A stretch of 23,661 bases of DNA from JACQNR01 sp049515175. GTDB taxonomy: Bacteria > Acidobacteriota > Terriglobia > UBA7540. Under the pieces are notes generated by a model, which saw only the letters and a program-made list of their open reading frames with translations, was not told the origin of the DNA and did not search any database. The stretch is taken from the NCBI GenBank assembly GCA_049515175.1, contig JBEKUI010000033.1:1-23661 (forward strand). Direction: 5' to 3'. Position 1 is the stretch's first letter. Each line of letters starts with the position of its first letter. This document shows positions 1 to 6,374 of the stretch, piece after piece. The translations under genes were made by a program, and so were the position numbers.

Positions 1-114
1 GAGGAGAAGTGAGATTCCTTCGCCGCGCGGACAGCAGCCCACAGGCTCGAGTAAGTTCGCAGATGTGGGGTCGCACGGCGACTCGGAATCAGTCGTCCGC
101 CGAGCCGGGATTGC

Positions 115-1800
115 CTAGGGGTTCACGCGCGTAATCGCGCCCTCCGAGGCAGAGGAAACCAGCGCCGCGTACTTGGCGAAGACGCCCGTCTTGTAGCGCG
201 GCTCGGGCTCCTTCCAGCCGGCGAGGCGCTTGACGATCTCGTCGTTGCTGATCTCGACCTCCAGCCGGCGCGCGTTGATGTCGAAGACGATGCTGTCGCC
301 TTCCTTGAGCGCCGCGATGGGCCCGCCACGCGCCGCTTCCGGAGCCACGTGGCCGACCATCAAGCCGCGCGTGCCGCCGCTGAAGCGCCCGTCGGTGAGC
401 AAGGCCACCGATTCACCCAGACCCTGCCCCACCAGCGCGCCCGTAACTCCCAGCATCTCGCGCATACCGGGGCCGCCCCGCGGGCCTTCGTAACGGATCA
501 CCACCACGTCGCCCGCCTTGATGTTCCGGTTGGTGACGGCCTTCATGGCATCTTCTTCGCAATCGAACACGCGCGCCGGGCCGCGATGGTGCAGCCGCTC
601 GTGTGCCGTGATCTTCACCACGCAGCCCTCAGGCGCGAGGTTGCCCTTCAGGATGACTAGGCCGCCGCTCTTCTTCAGAGGATTCGCCACCGGCATCACG
701 ACGTCCTGGCCCGCGGTCTCGACCGCCTTGGCGGCTTCCTCGCCGATCGTTCGGCCACTGACGGTGATGGCGTCCTCGTGCAGCAGGCCGGGACTTTCGA
801 GCAGCTTCTTGGCGATGAGGGGAATCCCGCCCGCGCGATGGACATCGGTCGCCACATAGCGTCCGGCGGGTTTCAAATCGGCGATCAGCGGAGTGCGCGA
901 ACTGATGACATCAAAATCATCGATCGAGAGCGGCACGCCCGCCTCGCGCGCCAGGGCCAGCAGGTGGAGCACGGAATTCGTCGAGCCGCCCGTCGCCGCC
1001 ACGCCGGCGATGGCGTTTTCAAAAGCCTGACGCGTCAGGATATCTTTCGGCCGCAAGCCGCGGCTCAGAACATCCATCACCATCACGCCGGTCTGGTAAG
1101 CGATTTCACCTTTCTTGGGGTCGAGCGCGGGCACGCCGTTGAAGCCCATCGGCGAGAGCCCGATGAATTCCATCACCGTGGACATGGTGTTGGCGGTGAA
1201 CTGTCCGCCGCAAGCGCCGGCGCCCGGGCAGGCCACGTCTTCCAGCTTCTTGAAGTCCGCATCCGAAATCTTCCCGGCGCTCTTGGCGCCGATGGCTTCA
1301 TAGACATCAACGATGGTTACGTCCTTGCCGTCGAGATTGCCGGGTGCAATCGAGCCCCCATAGAGCAGAACCGACGGGACATTGAGCCGGATGAGCGCCA
1401 TGGCCCCGCCGGGAATGGTCTTGTCGCAGCCGACGAGCGCCACCATGGCGTCAAACATGTGGCCACGGCCCACCAGCTCGATCGAATCGGCGATCACTTC
1501 GCGGCTGACGAGCGAAGCCTTCATGCCTTCCGTGCCCATAGTCACGCCGTCGGAGATGGCGATGGTGTTGAGCTCCATGGGCGTGCCGCCCGCGGCGCGG
1601 ATTCCTTCCTTGACCTTCACCGCCAGTTCCCGCAAGTGATAGTTGCAGGGCATGGTCTCGATCCAGGTGTTGGCAATGCCCACGATGGGCTTGGCGAGAT
1701 CGGCGTCGGTGAAGCCAATCGCCTTCAGCATGGCGCGCGCGCCGGCGCGCGCCGGACCATCGTTGATCGTCCGGCTCTTGTGTCGGGTGTCAAATGCCAT
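115..1800 (-). CDS. ilvD: Dihydroxy-acid dehydratase
   Basis: This enzyme dehydrates 2,3-dihydroxy-3-methylbutanoate and 2,3-dihydroxy-3-methylpentanoate to the 2-oxo acids that precede valine/leucine and isoleucine; it is cytosolic. The 561-residue product has the usual length for the short bacterial DHAD form. The cluster-ligand cysteines expected for the family are visible as C52 (METMPCNYH context), C125 in GCDKTIPGG and C197 in CPGAGACGGQ. D126/K127 in the GCDKT motif are the metal site and the lysine that is carbamylated in this family. The start is secure: a GGAGG Shine-Dalgarno lies 4 nt upstream of the ATG. No other branched-chain gene is adjacent, so it looks monocistronic. A stable hairpin sits in its 5' leader (separate entry). 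The only uncertainty is sugar-acid dehydratase paralogy (Edd/AraC-type), but the overall sequence reads as IlvD. Confidence 0.96.
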   Translation of the reverse strand: MAFDTRHKSRTINDGPARAGARAMLKAIGFTDADLAKPIVGIANTWIETMPCNYHLRELAVKVKEGIRAAGGTPMELNTIAISDGVTMGTEGMKASLVSREVIADSIELVGRGHMFDAMVALVGCDKTIPGGAMALIRLNVPSVLLYGGSIAPGNLDGKDVTIVDVYEAIGAKSAGKISDADFKKLEDVACPGAGACGGQFTANTMSTVMEFIGLSPMGFNGVPALDPKKGEIAYQTGVMVMDVLSRGLRPKDILTRQAFENAIAGVAATGGSTNSVLHLLALAREAGVPLSIDDFDVISSRTPLIADLKPAGRYVATDVHRAGGIPLIAKKLLESPGLLHEDAITVSGRTIGEEAAKAVETAGQDVVMPVANPLKKSGGLVILKGNLAPEGCVVKITAHERLHHRGPARVFDCEEDAMKAVTNRNIKAGDVVVIRYEGPRGGPGMREMLGVTGALVGQGLGESVALLTDGRFSGGTRGLMVGHVAPEAARGGPIAALKEGDSIVFDINARRLEVEISNDEIVKRLAGWKEPEPRYKTGVFAKYAALVSSASEGAITRVNP

Positions 1801-1817
1801 AAGACCTCCGGTCGGGA

Positions 1818-1854
1818 AGCGCGGAGAGCCCCGAAAGGGACCCGCTCTCCCGCT
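1818..1854 (-). promoter_or_regulatory. Hairpin in the ilvD 5' leader
   Basis: On the ilvD mRNA strand, GGAGAGC pairs perfectly with GCTCTCC. Four further outer pairs form across a one-base bulge, and an inner CCC/GGG stem closes a four-base loop. The structure ends about 10 nt before the GGAGG ribosome-binding site and has no U-tract, so it is not a terminator. A role in translation or mRNA stability is inference. Confidence 0.35.
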
Positions 1855-1925
1855 AAATCAGAAATGGGTTGCGGGGCTCGAACCGCTCCACCGCAGAATT
1901 ATGAACCCGTCATCTTCGCAGATTC

Positions 1926-1947
1926 TTCCCCAAGCGGCAAGAGCCGT
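1926..1947 (+). repeat. Direct repeat copy 1 flanking an orphan gene
   Basis: This 22-bp stretch (core AGCGGCAAGA) recurs at 2875-2896 in the same orientation with two mismatches. The two copies bracket the 2101-2775 gene. An 11-bp inverted repeat, 1891-1901 against 2800-2810, brackets the same gene. No transposase is present. It could be an insertion scar or a dispersed intergenic repeat. Confidence 0.4.
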
Positions 1948-2100
1948 GAGCAGCTCAGATCGTTTTGTGATGCCTGCGATCGCGCCGTGGGCTCGGGCAT
2001 TGGCGCCCAAACGTGTGAGGTCCTCGAAAGGTGTATCCTTGGGAACGCAGGGGTGGTGCCACAGCCGTGTGTCGGCTAATGAGTTCCGGAGGTTCGGGCA

Positions 2101-2775
2101 ATGAACAATCGAAAATTGTTCCGAATTGTGCTGGGCGGAATGGTTGCTCTGACATGCGTGTCCTGGCCGGAGTGCCGGGCGCAGCAACCGCCGGGAGCTG
2201 AGCTGGGAATCATAAAGCTTCATCCGAAGGCACCGATTGGGAAAACTCGAGAGGTTCTGCCGGGTGAAGTGAACGCCCAAGATCTTGGCGACGTTATGAT
2301 CTCGAAACTTGTCTTCTACTCGCTGCCAAATCCGAGTTCTGGCTGCGAGAATTGTCGCGCCTCCTACTTCGACGCCGAGAACCGCGAGGGCATTACCTTG
2401 TGGCGTCATCCGGTTATGCTGCCGGGTTGCATGAGCCTTGAGTCAAGCCGGTTCTACTATCCAACGGGCGTCCACCGCCTGTTCAAAGAAGGACCTCCAG
2501 CCATCGTTTCTTTTGCGGTAATGGGAGCCGCGGCGGGGGGGATCTTGAATATTTACCGGTGGAATGCCAAGAGCTTCCGATTCGAGGACATTAGCGGACC
2601 GTGGAACAGCATCGAACAGGTCGACGACGTTCAGTTCGAGGACTTAGACGGTGACGGAAACAAGGAAATCGTAATTCACCACACGACTATGGCTAGCTGG
2701 AAGACCTACGGCTCCCGATCCATTTACCGCTGGACCGGCGAGCGGTACGAACGACAGGGTGGCCCGCCGCGTTGA
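2101..2775 (+). CDS. Exported protein of unknown function with a DxDGDG loop
   Basis: I do not recognise the family. The 224-residue product starts with a clear signal peptide (positively charged N-terminus, hydrophobic residues 8-20, likely cleavage after CRA at residue 27), so it is expected in the periplasm or outside. A CxxC pair lies at residues 82-85 (CENC). Residues 181-190 read DLDGDGNKEI, a calcium-loop motif of the kind found in FG-GAP/VCBS repeats, flanked by RW-containing strands (IYRWNAKSFR and IYRWTGERY) that look like the two halves of such a repeat. GGAGG ends 8 nt before the ATG and fixes the start. GC content and codon use are visibly lower than in the neighbouring ilvD and pyk genes, and small repeats flank the gene, so it may be a recent acquisition. 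Both neighbours are on the opposite strand. Confidence 0.75.
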   Translation: MNNRKLFRIVLGGMVALTCVSWPECRAQQPPGAELGIIKLHPKAPIGKTREVLPGEVNAQDLGDVMISKLVFYSLPNPSSGCENCRASYFDAENREGITLWRHPVMLPGCMSLESSRFYYPTGVHRLFKEGPPAIVSFAVMGAAAGGILNIYRWNAKSFRFEDISGPWNSIEQVDDVQFEDLDGDGNKEIVIHHTTMASWKTYGSRSIYRWTGERYERQGGPPR

Positions 2776-2778
2776 ACG

Positions 2779-2872
2779 GGGTAGCGCAGGATTGGTCTGT
2801 AATTCTGCGGCCCTTATTTCCTGCAAAGTGAAAAGCCGCAGAGTTTCTGGGAATCAAAACTTTACGCTACCC
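2779..2872 (+). other. Nested double-stem structure after the stop codon
   Basis: GGGTAGCG at 2779-2786 is perfectly complementary to CGCTACCC at 2865-2872. Inside it, TCTGCGGC at 2804-2811 is perfectly complementary to GCCGCAGA at 2835-2842. The nested arrangement begins three bases after the preceding gene's stop. There is no U-run, so it is not a standard intrinsic terminator. It could be an mRNA 3' structure, a MITE-like palindrome or part of the flanking repeat element. Confidence 0.4.
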
Positions 2873-2874
2873 GC

Positions 2875-2896
2875 TTCCCCGAGCGGCAAGACCCGT
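2875..2896 (+). repeat. Direct repeat copy 2
   Basis: This is the second copy of the 22-bp repeat at 1926-1947 (two differences). It is followed at 2898-2933 by an imperfect palindrome of the type often seen as dispersed intergenic repeats in Acidobacteria; that last comparison is from memory and only suggestive. Confidence 0.4.
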
Positions 2897-2950
2897 TAGG
2901 TGGGGCATGCACGCGTTTTCAAACGTGGGTGCCATCTCTCGGACGACGGA

Positions 2951-4414
2951 TTACTTTTCGATGCGGTGGACTTTGAGGAGGTTGGTGGTGCCGCGGCGGG
3001 CGATGGGGGTGCCGGCGACGACAGCGATCAGATCGCCGGGATGCACGGCGCCGCGCGCGCGCAGCAGTTGCGCAGCTCCTTCCACCATGCGCTCGGTGGA
3101 CTGGACGTGCGGCATGCCCACCGGCGTAACGCCCCAGTAGAGGGCGGCGCGGCGCAGAATTTCCGGAAACGGCGAAAACGCAAAGACCGGCACGCGCGGG
3201 CGGAACTTGGAGACCAGGCGGGCGCTCGATCCCGATTGCGTGAAGACGGCGATGGCTTTGAGGTCCAACTCCTCGGACATGTAAGCGACGCTCGCGCCGA
3301 TGGCTTCCGGCACGCTCACCAATTCCTCGGCGGCGTGGCGACGCCGCTGCTGGCCGGGGTGGCGCGGGCTGGCTTCGGCGGCGACGATGATGCGCGCCAT
3401 CATCTCCACGGCTTCGACAGGGTATTGGCCAATCGCCGTCTCGCCGGAAAGCATGAGCGCGTCGGCGCCATCAAAGATGGCGTTGGCCACGTCGGAGGCC
3501 TCGGCGCGCGTGGGGCGCGAGTGCTCGGTCATCGACTCCAGCATCTGCGTGGCGACGATGACCGGCACCTTGAGGGCGTTGGCGCGGGCGATGACGCGCT
3601 TCTGAATCAGCGGCACGCTTTCCGGTGGCGCCTCCACGCCCAGGTCGCCGCGCGCCACCATGACCGCGTCCGCCACGGCCAGAATCTCTTCCAGCCGCTC
3701 AATGGCTTCCGGCTTTTCCAGCTTGACGACCACGGGGATTTCGCTCCCCGCCCGCCTGAGCAGCCGCTTCAATTCCAGAACGTCTTCCGGCCGGCGGACG
3801 AAGGAGAGCGCCACGTAATCCACGCCGTGCCGGATGCCGAAGTCGAGGTCGGCGCGGTCCTTCGCCGTGAGCGCAGAAATGCGCAGCGGCACGCCGGGCA
3901 GGTTGATGCCCTGATGCTCGCCGAGCTCGCCGCCCTCGATGACGCGGCAGACGATGTCGCGCCCGCGCACCTTCTCGACGCGCAGCTCGAGGCGACCGTC
4001 GGAAAGGAGGATGCGATGGCCGGGCCGCACGTCGCGCGCCAGGGCCGCGAAGGTGGTCGAAATGACGCGCGCGTTGCCCGCCACGGGCCGCGTGGTGAGC
4101 GTCACGGTGGCGCGAGGCTCGAGGGTTACCGGCCGGCCGCCTTCGAGACTGCCGGTGCGAATCTTGGGTCCCTGCAGGTCCTGGAGGATGGCCACGGCGC
4201 GGTGGCGCTCGCGAGCCAGCCGGCGGACGAGCGCCAGCCGCCAGGCGTGTTCGGCGTGAGAGCCGTGGGAAAAGTTGAGCCGCGCCACGTCGAGGCCTGA
4301 CTCGAGGAGCTGCGCCAGACGCCCCCGCCCGTCCGTGGCCGGCCCCAGCGTGGCGATGATCTTGGCACGCCTTCCGCGCGATTCCAGCGACTGAGTCAGG
4401 GACCTTGTTGGCAT
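2951..4414 (-). CDS. pyk: Pyruvate kinase
   Basis: This is the glycolytic enzyme that converts phosphoenolpyruvate and ADP to pyruvate and ATP in the cytosol. The 487-residue product is complete. The A-domain start AKIIATLGPA lies at 17-26 and the substrate/metal residues ARLNFSHG at 44-51. Catalytic Lys231 lies in VVVKLEKPEAIERL (the family form is KIEN). The metal/phosphate segment is VMVARGDLGVE at 251-261, the nucleotide-binding signature is ATQMLESM at 288-295, and a C-terminal regulatory domain follows. The first 16 residues extend beyond the usual start. The ATG at 4414 has no Shine-Dalgarno, but a TATACT box lies exactly 6 nt upstream, which fits a leaderless mRNA and supports this start. 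It stands alone, with unrelated genes on either side. Confidence 0.96.
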   Translation of the reverse strand: MPTRSLTQSLESRGRRAKIIATLGPATDGRGRLAQLLESGLDVARLNFSHGSHAEHAWRLALVRRLARERHRAVAILQDLQGPKIRTGSLEGGRPVTLEPRATVTLTTRPVAGNARVISTTFAALARDVRPGHRILLSDGRLELRVEKVRGRDIVCRVIEGGELGEHQGINLPGVPLRISALTAKDRADLDFGIRHGVDYVALSFVRRPEDVLELKRLLRRAGSEIPVVVKLEKPEAIERLEEILAVADAVMVARGDLGVEAPPESVPLIQKRVIARANALKVPVIVATQMLESMTEHSRPTRAEASDVANAIFDGADALMLSGETAIGQYPVEAVEMMARIIVAAEASPRHPGQQRRRHAAEELVSVPEAIGASVAYMSEELDLKAIAVFTQSGSSARLVSKFRPRVPVFAFSPFPEILRRAALYWGVTPVGMPHVQSTERMVEGAAQLLRARGAVHPGDLIAVVAGTPIARRGTTNLLKVHRIEK

Positions 4415-4420
4415 GAAACC

Positions 4421-4445
4421 AGTATAGCGAGAGATTCCACGGAAT
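4421..4445 (-). promoter_or_regulatory. pyk promoter: -10 box and adjacent palindrome
   Basis: On the minus strand TATACT (plus 4421-4426) ends 6 nt before the pyk ATG, so transcription should begin at or next to the start codon. Just upstream, ATTCCACGGAAT at 4434-4445 is a perfect 5-2-5 palindrome lying between the -10 and the expected -35, a plausible operator position. The -35 itself is weak. The binding factor is unknown. Confidence 0.45.
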
Positions 4446-4469
4446 AGAAACCGCGCGGAGAGAGGCAGA

Positions 4470-4952
4470 TCAGATACTCAGCAAATAGTCGGTAGCCGAG
4501 AGTTCCCCGAAACGCAGCGCGCTAACGCGCTGGCCGATGACGTTGGCAAAGTACTGAAGGATGGCAGCGAGGTTGAGGATGGCCGACCTCTCCCCCAGCC
4601 CCAGCTTGTGACAAAGGCCCAAGAGGAGAAGAATGGTGCGGAAGTAAACGACCAGCAGCCATTCCTGCCGGGTGTAGCGCCGGTTGACGTTGACAGCGTG
4701 CTTGAGGAGATAAGTCAGGGCCAGGTAATCGCACCTCAGGGTCAGCTGGACGCGGGCGTAGTCCACAGGCGCTTCCCATGATTCCGCCGCCCTGCGCACA
4801 GCCGGAAACTCCAAGCGGTTGGCATTGACGATCGCCAGGTAGTAGTCCTTGTCGAATTCACGCCGCAGGATGCGCTGACAAATGGCGTGAAAATAGAAAA
4901 AGAACATGCCGGTGGAGATGATCAAAATCAGCGCGGCGATGAACATGGCCAT
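4470..4952 (-). CDS. Unknown protein with one N-terminal membrane helix
   Basis: I do not recognise this 160-residue protein. Residues 3-24 form one strongly hydrophobic helix (MFIAALILIISTGMFFFYFH), followed by a basic segment with Cys (ICQRILRREF). The rest is largely helical and rich in Arg, Leu and Ala and probably faces the cytoplasm. It starts 6 nt after the stop of the 7-helix protein at 4959-5693, with a GGGAGG-like ribosome-binding site inside that gene's end, so the two are almost certainly co-transcribed and may act together. A second in-frame ATG lies two codons inside. No catalytic motif is visible. Confidence 0.75.
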   Translation of the reverse strand: MAMFIAALILIISTGMFFFYFHAICQRILRREFDKDYYLAIVNANRLEFPAVRRAAESWEAPVDYARVQLTLRCDYLALTYLLKHAVNVNRRYTRQEWLLVVYFRTILLLLGLCHKLGLGERSAILNLAAILQYFANVIGQRVSALRFGELSATDYLLSI

Positions 4953-4958
4953 TTGGAT

Positions 4959-5693
4959 CTAAGCCTCCCCTCTTCCGGCGGAAACCAGCTCCGCAGCCGT
5001 CGTCTGGGGCTTCGCGACGCGCCCGAACTGCGGTGCCCGGGCGAGGGCATAGAACCAAGTCAGCAACATGCCGAGGGTGAAAAGTGGACCGATATGCCGG
5101 TAGAGCTCGGACCCAAACTGCTGGCCGGGGGTCAGGTAAACGAGGGCGAGGTTGGCTGCCGGGCCGGCAAACTGAATCCCCATTCCGCAAACCAGCATCG
5201 ACAATTCCTCATCGGCACTTTGGAGCTGTTGCATGAGAATGAAAAGCAGCGTGTTGAGCACTAAGCAGGTGAAGTAGAGGTTTTGCTGAAACTCCACGAT
5301 GAAGCGCGTAAAGAGATGATCGAAATTCCGAGAGAGGGAGAATAGCGAAATGCCCGCCACAAGAATCAGGACGAAAATCTGGACCAGCCGAACCACCTGC
5401 CACAACTCGCGGTGCTCCCCGCACGCCCGGCGGAAAAAGAGACACACGAGGAGGAACGCTCCCAGGGCCAGAAGTATGTCCGTGAGCCAGAAGAAGTACT
5501 CGTATTGGAGCGAGGTGAGCCCATAGCGATAGAGCACCAAAGGCCGGCTCAGGCCGTCCACGACAAGCAGGAGGGCAAGGTAGAGCGCGACCGGAAGGAG
5601 AGACCTCTCCCTCCTGCGGAGCAAGAGATACCCCAGCACTCCCGCTTCCAGCAGGTAGATCGTGTACTGAGTAACTGTGGCCAGCGTATCCAC
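4959..5693 (-). CDS. Unknown multi-pass membrane protein (about 7 helices)
   Basis: The family is not recognised. The 244 residues hold about seven hydrophobic segments: roughly 6-25, 32-51, 64-84, 99-120, 134-154, 161-180 and 200-216. A charged loop follows the third helix and the C-terminal tail is hydrophilic (about 30 residues). The pattern resembles small sensor-type or uncharacterised acidobacterial inner-membrane proteins rather than a transporter. The frame begins at GTG 5693; there is no good Shine-Dalgarno because the preceding 40 nt fold into a hairpin, so the start is uncertain. It lies upstream of the 4470-4952 gene (6 nt gap) and downstream of the repeat-peptide gene on the same strand. 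Confidence 0.7.
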   Translation of the reverse strand: MDTLATVTQYTIYLLEAGVLGYLLLRRRERSLLPVALYLALLLVVDGLSRPLVLYRYGLTSLQYEYFFWLTDILLALGAFLLVCLFFRRACGEHRELWQVVRLVQIFVLILVAGISLFSLSRNFDHLFTRFIVEFQQNLYFTCLVLNTLLFILMQQLQSADEELSMLVCGMGIQFAGPAANLALVYLTPGQQFGSELYRHIGPLFTLGMLLTWFYALARAPQFGRVAKPQTTAAELVSAGRGEA

Positions 5694-5701
5694 CGCGAGT
5701 A

Positions 5702-5747
5702 ACCCGGAGAACTCCGCCCTCAGCCGTCTCCGGGTCGCTCGGGCGAC
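5702..5747 (-). promoter_or_regulatory. Two hairpins between the repeat-peptide gene and the membrane-protein gene
   Basis: ACCCGGAGA at 5702-5710 pairs perfectly with TCTCCGGGT at 5727-5735 (9 bp, 16-nt loop). GTCGC at 5734-5738 pairs with GCGAC at 5743-5747 around a four-base loop; the two stems share 5734-5735. On the minus-strand mRNA this lies between the stop at 5758 and the GTG at 5693. There is no U-tract, so partial termination, RNA processing or masking of the downstream start are all possible. Confidence 0.35.
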
Positions 5748-5757
5748 TCAGCGAAGG

Positions 5758-6006
5758 CTAATGGGCGTTAGGCGGCATGGGAATGGGTGAACCACCAATC
5801 CCCGCCGCATTCGGCGGCATCGGAATCGGTGAGCCACCGATCCCAGTCGCGTTCGGCGGCATGGGTATCGGCGAACCACCAATTCCAGTCGCATTGGGCG
5901 GCATCGGAATTGGCGAACCACCAATCCCCGCCACCGCGCGTCTTAATCCTACACTGCTCAAAACGATGAGCAGCGCCAACAACAATGCCAGAGCATAATT
6001 CTTCAT
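5758..6006 (-). CDS. Exported repeat peptide: signal peptide plus four 14-residue repeats
   Basis: This is an 82-residue product in two exact parts. Residues 1-26 are a signal peptide (MKN, then a long Ala/Leu/Val core, then RRAVA). Residues 27-82 are four tandem copies of GIGGSPIPMPPNA followed by T, T, A or H, with nothing left over. A strong GGAGGAG lies 5 nt before the ATG, so this is a real and well-translated gene. The mature part is rich in Gly, Pro, Ile and Met, lacks charge and cysteine, and should be secreted and disordered or polyproline-like. Function is unknown: structural surface peptide, copper/Met-binding peptide or a repeated peptide precursor are all possible. The nucleotide repeats have diverged at synonymous positions, so the peptide unit appears to be under selection. 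Confidence 0.75.
   Translation of the reverse strand: MKNYALALLLALLIVLSSVGLRRAVAGIGGSPIPMPPNATGIGGSPIPMPPNATGIGGSPIPMPPNAAGIGGSPIPMPPNAH
5761..5928 (-). repeat. Four tandem 42-bp repeats inside the exported peptide gene
   Basis: Four contiguous 42-bp units encode the 14-residue repeats. Units differ mainly at third codon positions (for example CCGATGCCG against CCCATTCCC-type changes), while the peptide changes only at the last residue. Repeat number is likely to vary between strains through slippage. Confidence 0.8.
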
Positions 6007-6374
6007 CGCTTCTCCTCCGTAGTCTGATTGAGAAATCGGAGCGCAGACTCCGGGGAGAGCGTAAAGAACTATTGTCGGAAAGTCAATACTCTATGCGTAC
6101 CCTTCCGACAGTACGATTCTGGCACAGGTTGGGACAATGTCAAGAGCGATTTGTTATCCAATGGTACTAGTACTTTTCTAGTAATACGGCAAGCAAAAGG
6201 GCAAAGTCCTGGGAGGTCAAAATGCCGGGGGGCCAGGGGTCGCCAATGTCCCTCAATGTCAACCGCTGGCTGCCGGACGGGGATTCGAAAATAAGGCGAG
6301 TCTGCGGTTGACCGGAAAGGGCCTGAATGACATCATACTGACCAGCAGCAGTTGTGCAAGGGGGGAGAGGGGCG
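6007..6374. promoter_or_regulatory. Divergent intergenic region with a long dyad and a TACTAGTA-type palindrome
   Basis: This 368-bp gap separates the repeat-peptide gene (minus) from the VWFA gene (plus). TGTCGGAA at 6073-6080 and TTCCGACA at 6103-6110 form a perfect 8-bp dyad with a 22-bp spacer. On the minus strand TTGACA (plus 6136-6141) followed after 16 nt by CAGAAT is a possible promoter for the peptide gene. GTACTAGTAC at about 6164-6173, followed by CTAGTA, is a second palindromic, operator-like site. TTGACC at 6308 is a weak -35 candidate for the VWFA gene. No coding frame here is convincing. Confidence 0.4.

Noticed and set aside
1862..1915. tRNA-like stretch on the minus strand (a TTCGAGC box and a CAT in a possible anticodon loop)
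   Set aside because: The T-arm has only a 4-bp stem with an 8-nt loop, the anticodon stem does not pair, and no acceptor stem or D-arm can be drawn.
1858..2409. 183-codon open frame on the minus strand
   Set aside because: It overlaps the well-supported 2101-2775 gene antisense, has no ribosome-binding site and no recognisable domain.
2900..4300. 466-codon open frame on the plus strand
   Set aside because: Antisense shadow of pyk; its His/Arg/Asp-rich composition is typical of a high-GC shadow frame.
5761..5928. CRISPR array
   Set aside because: The 42-bp units are contiguous without spacers and encode a regular peptide repeat in frame behind a signal peptide.
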